Positions 35,701-45,186 of a DNA stretch of 64,000 nucleotides are shown here, one piece after another. The position numbers and the translations under genes were made by a program. The DNA lies in assembly GCF_021155775.2 (NCBI RefSeq), contig NC_060232.1, positions 20,653,922-20,717,921 of the forward strand, read 5' to 3'. The notes under the pieces were generated by a model that had not been told where the DNA came from, did not search any database, and saw only the letters and a list, made by a program, of their open reading frames with translations. Source of the stretch: Neodiprion pinetum. Its lineage: Eukaryota > Arthropoda > Insecta > Hymenoptera > Diprionidae. Each line of letters starts with the position of its first letter. Positions within the stretch are counted from its first letter, which is position 1.

Positions 35701-36357
35701 TTCGAGATTCATTGTTTGCCTCTGTAGCTGTCTTATTTTTTCTCTTCTTTTCTGATCAGTATTTTTTATCAAAGAAATGGTTCTGTTAGCCCTTTTGGGT
35801 GTTGCAAAATCTAATTCCGATATTTCACTCACATGACGGGGCTCGAAAAATCTACGCTTTCGACATTGACTTGGAGAAGTATTTTCGTCTGGAACTCAAA
35901 ACAAATATAAAACAGTATAAAATTTCTCGGAGAAATAATTAAATAACATAAATCTCTATCCTTACCAGTATTTTTGTCATCGTTGTCAGAATTTGTGATT
36001 GCATTTTCCATAAATTCATTTGAATCAGATTGTTTATAGGAGACATCTAAAATTAAAATATTTAACAATTTTTTAAAATTAACTTTTAATAAAATGCTTA
36101 TAATAGCCTTACCGAAATTAATACTGCTATTATTTGACGTTTGAAATTCGATACTGTCTGGTTCCAAATATTTATCTGAACCTAAAAAATAGTAAAAATA
36201 ATAAATAAATATTTTATTCGTACTATCTTTTTAGTTTTTTACATAAATATTATTTCTTTACTTTTTTCCAAAATATTGAGTACATGATTGTCGTCGACAA
36301 TATTATTGTCAGAAAAAAATGACGAGGATTGATTCGAGACTCCATTGTCCTCAAATA
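32716..36357 (-). mobile_element. P-element-like insertion, 5' truncated
   Basis: 3.6 kb inserted in the Copia B LTR. The low-coordinate end begins CATATATGTAATACTCC and contains subterminal TGCGCA...TGCGCA repeats near 32826-32843. No matching terminal inverted repeat is visible at the high end, where the transposase gene is cut off within an exon. The flanking direct repeat is 19 bp, longer than the 8 bp usual for P elements. 32716-33223 is the non-coding 3' region and 35276-35616 is an intron. Confidence 0.75.
33224..36357 (-). CDS. P-element/THAP9-type transposase, spliced, THAP exon missing
   Basis: Exons inferred on the minus strand from GT-AG sites: 36357-36262 (5' cut), 36181-36113, 36046-35966, 35888-35617, 35275-33224. 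The 35888-35617 exon encodes a Lys/Arg-rich coiled coil (LQRQTMNLERKIKSLKDLVN), as after the THAP domain in the family, and joins in frame to the last exon. The last exon has the P-transposase helix-turn-helix (RSFALSLYFYSPKAYKYV), RNase H-like Asp residues in LVLDEMSI (about 93 of that exon) and SITFDGAASN (about 189), the inserted GTPase-like region, and the C-terminal IAGYVSHRVSK...CSVC segment. No stop interrupts the 682-codon exon. The DNA-binding THAP domain is absent from the window, so the protein would lack it. Confidence 0.85.
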
Positions 36358-36453
36358 GTCGACCGTGTGCCTTCACGCGGACGCTTCGCTTCTCACGAAC
36401 GGTTCCGATGTTGCACGAACGCCCATTCACATCAGCGCGTACGCGCGTTCACA

Positions 36454-36986
36454 TCAGCAAACTCTCGATGCTCGAAAAACATTCATACCAACACTTTCAA
36501 AATATTCATTTTCATTATCAGATAAATTTTGATCATCTTCATCATTGTTTAAAGTATCAGCAAGCTCATTTTTACCATCAAAACATACTAATTTAACATC
36601 TTCTTCAACAATATCAACATGTCTTGCAACTATTACTTTATTTTCTACTATTACTCTATAGCCATTATTTTCATAACCAACCAATATACCTATATCAGCT
36701 TTTCTATCCCATTTATTTTTCCTTTTTACTTCTGGAACTCTAATAAAGACTTTACTACCTAATAATTTCAAAGTTTTAATGTCAGGTTTTTCTCCAAAAA
36801 ATATTTCATAAGGTGTTTTTCTTTCCAGAGTATTAGTTAATGTTGTATTTTTCAAATATGCAACTGCTTTAACTACTTCAGGCCAATATCTATTATTTAA
36901 ATTTGCATCTCCTAATGAGCATCTTGCTGTGTCCATAATAGACCTATTCATTCTCTCAGCACTTCCATTTAATTGATGTACATAAG
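36454..36986 (-). pseudogene. Copia A integrase C-terminal segment
   Basis: Minus-strand frame with the Copia integrase end (MNRSIMDTARCSLGDANLNN, PYEIFFGEKPDIKTLKLLGS) and the start of the linker; the native sequence stops at 36499, where the Copia B duplication begins. Upstream continuity is lost to the DNA transposon beginning near 36992. Confidence 0.88.
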
Positions 36987-36996
36987 GTGGGAAATT

Positions 36997-37449
36997 TAGG
37001 GTGGCGCAAAAAAACCGACTATTTTTTATTTCTGAGTCTCGCGTGAAAAAATGATAATTTTTTATGTTTTAAGAGCCTCCTCCAAAGGACAGCTCAAAAA
37101 AAAATTTTAAGAGGTCGCTCCAAATTTTTTTAAATTTCAAAATCCATCGAAAATCGAATTTTTTTTTTTTTTTTTTCTCGTTACGGTATAATTTTGTAGA
37201 CAAACAAAAAATAAGATTCTGAAAGTTTCAATTCAAAATTTGAATTTTAAAAGGTCACTCAGAATTTTTCTTTATTTATTAGTGCATGACTTTGGATTTG
37301 TTTGAGCGACATTTTAATATTCAATTTAAAATTTCATACATTTTTTTTCTTTTATTTAATAATATAATTGACAAAAATTTTCCACGAGATGAACTGAAAA
37401 TCAAACAAAATAAAAAGAAACATAATTTTTTTTTAACTCAATAATTTTA
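36997..37449. repeat. Left terminal inverted repeat (about 453 bp)
   Basis: Near-perfect reverse complement of 47718-48174; includes homopolymer T and A runs and the block TTTTTTAACTCAATAATTTT at its inner edge. 37450-37555 is AT-rich spacer. Confidence 0.9.
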
Positions 37450-37555
37450 TTTAATCAACTACAACATTTAAACAATATTTAAATAAACTTTGTTGTTACT
37501 TTTGATAACAAATCTTAAATTTTGAAGGTTTTAACTTTATTTAGAATAATATCAT

Positions 37556-38411
37556 TTATTGTTTTGTTAAAGTACGTATTAAATTTGCTTTATTGGCATT
37601 GGGATATAATTTTCGATTTTCTTCGATAACTTGTAATACTCTTTGCAGCTCATCTTCATTTTTTACAAATTGTAGATACTCCTGCATCATTGAAACACCA
37701 CGCTCAGCAATATCATTAACTAAATGTAATGCACGAACTGTACTTAAACTTCTTAAGTAAGACTGATTTGAATTCCAGATCGCAGGATGTGTTTCGAGGA
37801 AATCGTCACCCAAGCTTAAAGCTTCAAAAAAATATCGTGTATTTTGATTTACGAAATGGTGAATTTCTTTATTTTCGATATCTTTTTCTTCAATTTGAAT
37901 ACGATTTAATGGCTGCCGTCCAGATTGTGTTTTTAAAGCAGACACCATTTTAATCTTTGTTTCAATTGAAATTTCAGAATCAAAAAATCCCAATCCAATC
38001 AAATAGTCACTAATATACCACAAATGCCTTGAGAAACTTTTTAATGCCGCAGAACCCAATTTTTTATTTATTTTTTTGTATTGCACCAGATCTTTAAGTA
38101 ACTGTAAATCGATTCTTGGGGCGATCGTAGGAATTTGGCAAAGAAACCAGGCTTTCAGATATATGTTAATTACAAATGCATTAAATTCTTCGAGTTCTTT
38201 CAAGACTACTTTAGAAAGTTTAAACTGACCCCGGAAAAGATATATTTTCAAACAATAAATTATTTTGGACATCCACCTAGCTCGATGATATGCCCCAGGC
38301 TTATTTATTGGAAAATTAGTAGACTCACCAAGATAAATCAGGGATAAAGTTAATAACTCCTTATAATCATCTCTTGCATGTTGAGTTTTTAATTGATTAA
38401 GGATAAATTCT
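37556..38411 (-). pseudogene. Uncharacterised DDE-like transposase, C-terminal part
   Basis: The frame is open from the TTAA site (38411) down to a stop at 37556, so it is longer than the first methionine (38272) suggests. It includes KPGAYHRARWMSK, APRIDLQLLKDLVQY, FSRHLWYISDYLIGLGFF and VNDIAERGVSMMQEY. I recognise this pattern as the C-terminus of a transposase-like family common in arthropod and cnidarian genomes and usually labelled uncharacterised. The N-terminal part is at 45187-47212; the TTAA element separates the two. Family name not known to me. Confidence 0.7.
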
Positions 38412-38447
38412 TTAAGGGCGTTGCCTATGCCTCGACGAGCGCGCGCG

Positions 38448-38751
38448 AACAGAGACTCACGATTTTCCTTCTCATTTCCTCATTTTTGAAGATAATTAGG
38501 TTCTTAGGGGGTCATTTTGAAGATAAAGAATAGATCTGTGTCGCCGTTTTTGCCGAATTTTCGATTTCGCTCTCAGATTTGCGAAAAACGTACTTGAAAG
38601 TACGTTATCTTTGAAGTGAGACACAGCGGACAGTGAATTTTTTTTCGAAATTCGGCGAAAACGGCGACACAGATCCATTCTTTATCTTCAAAATGACTCC
38701 TTAAGAACCTAATTATCTTCAAAAATGAAGAAATGAGAAGGAAAATCACGA
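38448..38751. repeat. Inverted-repeat unit near the left end
   Basis: About 100-bp arms (from CACGATTTTCCTTCTCATTT at 38448 and its complement near 38751) separated by about 80 bp of unique sequence. The arms share AAGATAATTAGGTTCTTA and GACACAGATC blocks. Could be a subterminal repeat of the TTAA element or a small MITE; no clear target duplication seen. Confidence 0.55.
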
Positions 38752-38985
38752 AGCATAAAACAGCAAATTTTTCGCGCCAAAGGCGGGCGGCTGCTAGCGC
38801 CACGACCGCGTTGGCCGGCGACCATGCGAATTACAGGCGAAGAGAGTAGACTCAAACCCCCCCACTACAATTCCCCTCGTTCGAATCCTCATCGCTCGGC
38901 ACGTGGATAGTGTTCCGCGCTTTTATTTTTGCTTGTGTTTTTCTACCGTGTTTTTTATTATTTCGAGTCAGTATTTATTCCCGCG

Positions 38986-41900
38986 ATGGGTAAGAAGAGA
39001 AGGAATCTGTCTGTGAAGAAGAAGAAAGTACCCGGCATAAAGAGTTTGGCTAAATTTCGGGAAAAAATGAGGTAAATTGAATTATTTATATGATTGATGT
39101 CGCACCCTCTCTGACTTCGAGATTCAATCACATGAGTACGAACAATCGCAGGGCTTTGATCTAAGAAAGTACTTTCAAGAGCCGATATTGCTGTTCATAA
39201 TAGCAGTACAAATTCATTCTCAAGTTTTTTTATACGTATGAAAACATAAACTAGAATGCGTTGTGACGTGTGGTACTAGCCCGGTTTGCATTAGTCGCTA
39301 AAATGTGTCATCAATTTGTTACGTGTTCAGGTTAAATGATCGAAATCACTATTCGGCTATTTGCATTAGTGTTTACACTTTGTCGATCATAAGGAATATT
39401 CTGATCACTTATTGTGACTACCCAAGTATCCAAGGTAAAATTACAATAAATAGAAAGTTTTCGTTTCTTGAGCACCCGATCTAAGAATGTATGAAGATGA
39501 ATGTTTACTAGACTGGGCCAAAAAAATTAACTATTTTTTTTTTTTTGAAAAATATATTGAGAATATCATTCAGTATGGCAAAAAAAAAATTTCATGAAAT
39601 TTTAAGCCCTTAATATTAACTTTAATTGAGAATAACTTTTGAAAAATTAAATTGAGGCAAAAATATTAAGAGATCTTTTTTGTAGAACAATCAATTTCCT
39701 TTAAGAATCTGTCATGATCTTTTTTATACATTCATTGATTCGTTAGTCACGAAATTCCAAATTAAAAAAGTCAAATCGAGAAATTATATCAATTTATTAA
39801 GCTTAATTACTCGGAAACGGCTTGTCTGACAAAAATCTATAATCAGACCTTTTTTGTAGGGAATTTAATTTTATAAAGGGATAAGTGAACATAAATTTTT
39901 TCACTTCAATATTTCGACAGTTCTGACGTAAAACATCAAATTATTACTAAAAATCAAAAATAGCGATGATAGACCTCTTAAAGTTAATATTAAGGGCTTA
40001 AAATTTCATGAAATTTTTTTTTTGCCATACTGAATGATATTCTCAATATATTTTTCAAAAAAAAAAATAGTCAATTTTTTTGGCCCCGTCTAATGTTTAC
40101 ATGTTGGAATCTTACGCTTCCGATGGGAAGCACACGCAAGACGGTCAAAGCGGTTAAATAAATGATATGCGGATGTGCAGTATCATTAGTTACGAGAAAA
40201 TTCATTGTTGGGAGATATGAATTTGAAAAACTGGTGATTTCGAAAAATTAACGACAGAGCCAGGAATCGAACCTGGTATCTAGAGATGTAAAATTACAAT
40301 GTATCTGGCAGAATTTTCCATACAAAGTAAATACGGCGCGTACGTATTAGGCCACTAAAATACGCGCGTTTTGTTTTTAGAAATAAACTTGACGTACTTC
40401 TGGGGTAATTATACATGCATACATTACCTACAAAACAGCCACCCCACAAAACTGTTATCAAATCAGATACTACTGCCAAGTATAATTTATTTAGACACCA
40501 ATGATGATTTTGATATACTATAACTGATGATGACAAAAAAAAAAAATTGAAACCAAAATTGAAATTGAGAAGAAAAAAAAAATTGCAGTGCGTGATACTT
40601 GGCGGGCCCATTTCGATATTGCCATTACAACATTGATATGGCTCGACTTGTATTTTCTTGTGCTTGTTTTAAAAAGACCCGACAAGTGCCACTAAATGAA
40701 AAAAAAAAAAAAATGACAAGACGATAAGATTTACTATATATATATTATATAACAGTGATACTGTGAAAGTATTCCTGATCTGCTATTCCCTAATTATCGT
40801 TGCGCGGCAAATTTGGGCATTCTTCGATCCACCGTCTCCTGGGACCTGGTCATTTTGGTTACTGATTATATTTGTGGTCATTATAATTTATTGCTAAAAT
40901 TTTTTTCTCGCGTCCATGCATTGCCAAATTTTTTTACGTGTAGAATTGCTGCGAGCCAACAAAACGACGGAGAAATGGTTCGCGAAGTAATGACTTCAGC
41001 GGAAGAGGTAACAGAAGATGTTGCTCCGTTTAATGAGGTCGTACTTGCCGACGAATTTCAGGATACCGATTTGTTTTGCTCGGAGACAATGCCTGAATCT
41101 CCGATACAGTACGCGAGAAACGACGACGAGACGACTGAGTGCAACACCGCGGAGGATTTCGTGAGTATCCAGCCTGCGACCGAAAGTAATGTTGTCGAAG
41201 ACATGAATTCAAATTTGCTTGTAGTCGGTAATGCCAAGGCCGAACCAAGTCCCCCATTGGAGTTGACTGGGAGAAGAATAGTAGACATTAGGCATTTTTT
41301 AGATAGCATTACAAAAATTGGTCGTCACTCCCCTTTTGATTGTACTTTTGCAGACATGTGTCCAATATCCGAAAGCCGGACAGGATTCATTACCACCATC
41401 ACCTTCAAATGTAGTATGTGTAATTTAGTCAAATCAATAACGTCAGAGAATTCTAGTTCAGGTTCCTCAAGCGTCAATGCAGCTATAGTATCCGGTGTAG
41501 TGTCCACAGGTGGTGGTTTTTCTCAACTCGCAGAGATTAGTGCATCGGTAGATATGCCATGTATGGCTAAAGAGACTTGGAAAAAATTTCATAGGATAGT
41601 TAGCGATACGTATCACGACATTTCACGGGAGCAAATGCTAGAGGCAGGTAGGGAAGAAGCTAGGTTGGCCCGTGAGGCGGGTGACGTTGACGAGGACGGG
41701 TACCCTTGCATAGCGGTTGTCGCCGATGGGTCTTGGGCAAAAAGATCGTATAGGACAAAATATGACTCTCTATCAGGTGTAGCAGTAATAGTGGGATTCA
41801 AAACCAGAAAAGTTTTATTCATTGGGGTAAGAAATAAATATTGTTCAACGTGTGATAGGAAGCGGGGTGATACCGAGGCATCTGTAGGCGAACATAAATG

Positions 41901-43575
41901 TGTGAAAAATTGGACGGGTTCTAGTACCGCGATGGAGTCAGACATTATCGTCGAGGGTTTTAAGTGTAGCGTAGAAATGCACGGTATTAAATACGATAAA
42001 TTAATTGGGGATGGGGATAGTAGTGTTCACCGAAAACTTATCGATGCGCTTCCGTATGGACCGGAAGCACTTGTCAAAAAAATTGAATGCCGCAACCATG
42101 TTCTCCGCGTCTATGGAACTCGACTTCGGGATCTCTGTACCAACCGTAAGGTTGGTACTGTGATCCTACGTAATAATTTGCGCAAAAACTTGAGGCGACT
42201 ACGATATGCCGTAACTTCCGCAATTCGCTACAGGAAAGGGCAAGTTGATCAGCCACTTTACGTTCGAGTCGAGGATTTGCGCAAAGATATTAAAAACAGT
42301 CCGAACCATGTTTTCGGGGAACATGGATCATGTGCGGAGAGAGGTTACTTCTGTGACGGTAACCCCAAACCAGGGGAAGTTAACCTGGTCGAGGATATGA
42401 AATTGACTGGTGTCTTCCAAGAGATTCAATCGGCAATGTATCGACTCATTGAGCATGCATCGAGCCTCATATGGGACGTGGATAACAACGTAGCTGAGTT
42501 ATACAACTCACACGTTGCCAAGGCTATAGGTGGCAAAAGAGTCAACTTTGCCCTGCGCGATTCATATGGAGCTCGGTGCGATTCTGCCGTAATGAGAATG
42601 AATGCCGGTGGACAATTTCATGTATTAGTGCAGGAAAAATTGACAGGAAGGGTGGGTAAATTCACGAAAAAATATTGCGAAAATAAGACGGGGTCAATAA
42701 AAATTAGAAAAAAGGGTTTTAAGGGTAGCAAAAAAACTTTCGTGACCCAGATCGCTGACGCCGACTATGGCCCAGATGCTGCTTGTCCACGGCAATCAGA
42801 CATGTCGGTGGATGAATTGGCGTCTGCTCAAAGGACATTCGTGCAGAGCTTGTATTCGGAGGACCTATTGGAAATCGAGCGACAAACAATGGGGCAGAGT
42901 TCGTCAATCGCATGGTACGAACAGAGAAGAAAGCGTTTGACTGCCTCAATTTTCGGTGAAATTTGTAAGCGAAGGCCACGAACATCTTGTGCTAAATTAG
43001 TAGAACGCATCCGCTACGGCGATTTCCATGGAAATTCAAATACAAGGTGGGGCACAGAAAAAGAGCCCATAGCAATAGGTCAGTTCGCTGCCGAACATTC
43101 TGTTACTGTTGATAGCAGTGGTCTAGTGGTGGACAAGGCGTTACCCTTCCTTGCGGCATCGCCGGATGGGCTTATAGGTAAAGACGCGGTCGTAGAAGTC
43201 AAGTGTCCAGCATCGGCAAAAGAGTTGACTCCAATGGAGGGCATAGAGTCAAAGAAAATTAAATTCATGAAAATAATCGATGGAAAACCAAAGTTAGATC
43301 TTTCTCATAATTACATGTATCAGGTCCAAGGTCTTCTACACATTCCAAATAGGAAGTGGTGCTATTTTATAGTTTGGACGCCAAAGGGATTGATTTTTGA
43401 TAAAATAAAACGTGACGATAAATTCTGGACCGAAAAAATGGAGAATAAATTAGCAGATTTCTTTCACTTTTGTTTATTACCCGAGATCGTAGATTCTAGA
43501 CGCGCCCGACAACTCTCAATCCGCGAACCCCCTCAAATCATCGAAGCCCAGAAGGCCGCGCGTAAGAAAAAGTAA
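38986..43575 (+). CDS. DDE-like transposase fused to a YqaJ-type nuclease (about 905 aa, spliced)
   Basis: Inferred exon 1 is 38986-39071, starting MGKKRRNLSVKKKK, a strongly basic nuclear-localisation-like N-terminus. A GT at 39072 and an AG at 40942-40943 join it in frame to exon 2, 40944-43575. Around residues 140-520 is a Mutator-like transposase domain (PF20700 type) with VVADGSWAKRS near 288, LIGDGDSSVHRKL near 384 and ECRNHVLRVYGTRL. Residues about 690-860 form a YqaJ/lambda-exonuclease PD-(D/E)XK fold: RWGTEKEPIA near 730, AASPDGLI near 767, VEVKCPAS near 778. No stops occur. The fusion suggests that the element brings its own end-processing nuclease. The intron hosts an hAT MITE and a SINE, so the spliced product depends on removing 1.9 kb. 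Confidence 0.8.
39509..40092. mobile_element. hAT-type MITE, 584 bp, in the transposase intron
   Basis: Terminal repeats TAGACTGGGCCAAAAAAATT and its near-complement at 40092, with arms of about 120 bp, and a perfect 8-bp duplication ATGTTTAC (39501-39508 and 40093-40100). Non-coding. The TAGAC terminus resembles that of the MITE at 19612. Confidence 0.88.
40100..40316 (-). mobile_element. tRNA-derived SINE copy
   Basis: On the minus strand the tRNA-like part contains the B-box GGTTCGATTCC in a perfect T-arm (CCAGG TTCGATT CCTGG), near 40250-40275, followed by the tail shared with the cluster at 45836-46632 (CTCGTA...TTTATT...CGTCTT...CATCGGAAGC). The A-box half is degraded. Confidence 0.6.
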
Positions 43576-45182
43576 ATTCCCGACCGACAGACGATAAAAA
43601 ACTGTGATATAAATATATGTACATATGTTCATAAATATAATAGCTTTGTATATACCTTACGTGCAATATTTCTGTGATTTATGTTTAGTTAGTTATGTGT
43701 ATTACTGTGCCAAAAATTTGCTAGTCATATCGTTATAATTATATATCTGATTATTCATTCTAGGAATACTTTTTGCAGTCTGACCAAACTGCGTATATAC
43801 CTATATATTATGTAAATATTCTGTAGCTTATTTTTTCATTACTATCTGTGACGTGCACTCGTGACGTACTACTTTCCATAGGTTGCGCTTTCTATAGAAT
43901 TTATTTAGCCATATAATGTATACAATGCTCGATGCCTTGTTATGATATCAATTTTCTCGATCGAGATTACTGTCATGTTTCACTTATACTGTTTCAATTT
44001 AATTTCTATGAGATACTTTTCATAAAGATTTCGTGATTATGTTCATTAAGTTTAAACGAGTTTAATTTCACTTTCATCATTTTATATTATTTTTTATCAT
44101 TTTTTATTTGTTTGGTGCAAACCCGATCATGGTTGGGAGGTAGGGACGGGTTAGGTGGGTCTCTGTTTGATAGCGACCTCCACGTGGTGAGACCTGGGAG
44201 ATTGATGATATATTCGTTGTTATATCATGAATTTGCTAACAGCTATTCGTTGCAATTTTCAATTTAAAATTACCTGTGACGACGTCTGGTCGGTATTCAT
44301 AAATAGTTCCGTATTATTTTCGAAACTGTATTAGGAACAGCTCTCAGCCGATCAAGCTTATGCTTTGAGCTGACTCAAGACAGTCCGACAAATCGAACCT
44401 GACTATGAATACCGGCTATTAGATTATTACCAGTCCCGTGATCGCATTGCGTAGAAATACGGATGCCGGTGAATATAATTTTTGTTGAAATATTAAGAAT
44501 GTATATCTATATCATCATACGTACGGGGAATTCTACGTCACGTCAATCAAAAAATGACCTCGTATTTTTTCAATCTATTCATACTTCTTTTCACATGAAA
44601 TAAAGATAAAAAGAATCGATACGCACTTTGGTGTTCGTCCGAATTATGTTTGTTTTCGAAAGTTACCAGACAATCATTCAATTTTGATGCAAAAGGAGCG
44701 CGCATATATCCGGTTCTATTCGACGTAAAGACATCATTTACAGTGCATTCGGAAGGTGAACGAATAAGCTTTCATAAAAAAAATGTTATGTTGAACATTA
44801 TTGCAAATCCCAATTTTTATAAACAATTCAAATGTTCGACGATTTTTACCTCATTAATGATAAGTTTTTGAATTATAAAAAAAATGGTTTTGGGTTCCTT
44901 ATTAAATTCTGTATTACTAGTAAATTTTTCAAGTGTAATCTGAAAGGAGTCTCTTTTTTTTCTATTATTCATCAGGTACTGCGTCGTGCCGAGCGCGGCA
45001 CACTGGGCTGTTTAAAAGTATTTGAATCCGAATGCCCGTGAGGGGTGGAAGAGGCTAGCTGCGTCACCCGCCCCACTCCGGCGACAGCTCGGTTGCTCCG
45101 TCTCACTTGTTTCTTACTCTCTCTCTCGCCACGGTTAACGCGGGAAGCGGAGTAGCCCGCGCTTTCTAGCTAGGCAACGCCC
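43576..45182. other. 3' non-coding part of the TTAA element
   Basis: No gene seen. A short inverted repeat GGTCGGTATTCATA / TATGAATACCGGC at about 44289-44300 and 44403-44415 outlines a MITE-like unit of about 130 bp. The last 150 bp is GC-richer and leads to the terminal repeat. Confidence 0.5.
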
Positions 45183-45186
45183 TTAA

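Larger units (their letters stand above)
23138..36493 (-). mobile_element. Copia B, nested in Copia A and itself interrupted twice
   Basis: LTR borders TGTTG...CAACA at 23138-23443 and 32527-36493 (the latter split by a P-type insertion) are flanked by the perfect duplication CTTTC (23133-23137 and 36494-36498). Internal order on the minus strand: gag 32344-30986, Copia C insertion, integrase/RT/RNase H 26081-23463. Without guests the element is about 4.8 kb. LTR copies differ at about six sites of 306. Confidence 0.93.
32527..36493 (-). repeat. Copia B 5' LTR, split by a P-type insertion
   Basis: LTR parts are 32527-32715 and 36358-36493; the 19 bases GTCGACCGTGTGCCTTCAC are present at both junctions (32697-32715, 36358-36376). 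The NRF1-like palindrome reads GCGCGTACGCGC here (36435-36446) against GCGCATGCGCGC in the 3' LTR. Confidence 0.9.
38416..45182 (+). mobile_element. TTAA-target DNA transposon, Kolobok-like, 6.77 kb
   Basis: Terminal inverted repeats GGGCGTTGCCTA (38416) and TAGGCAACGCCC (45182) are flanked by TTAA on both sides (38412-38415, 45183-45186). Removing it restores the host transposase frame. TTAA duplication is characteristic of piggyBac and Kolobok superfamilies; the encoded protein is not piggyBac-like, so Kolobok-like is the better inference. It encodes one spliced gene (38986-43575). It contains a palindromic unit near its left end, an hAT MITE and a SINE in the intron. Confidence 0.8.

Noticed and set aside
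44100..44250. GC-richer patch with hairpin potential, considered as a small RNA gene
   Set aside because: No match to 5S, U1, U2, U4, U5 or U6 as I know them.
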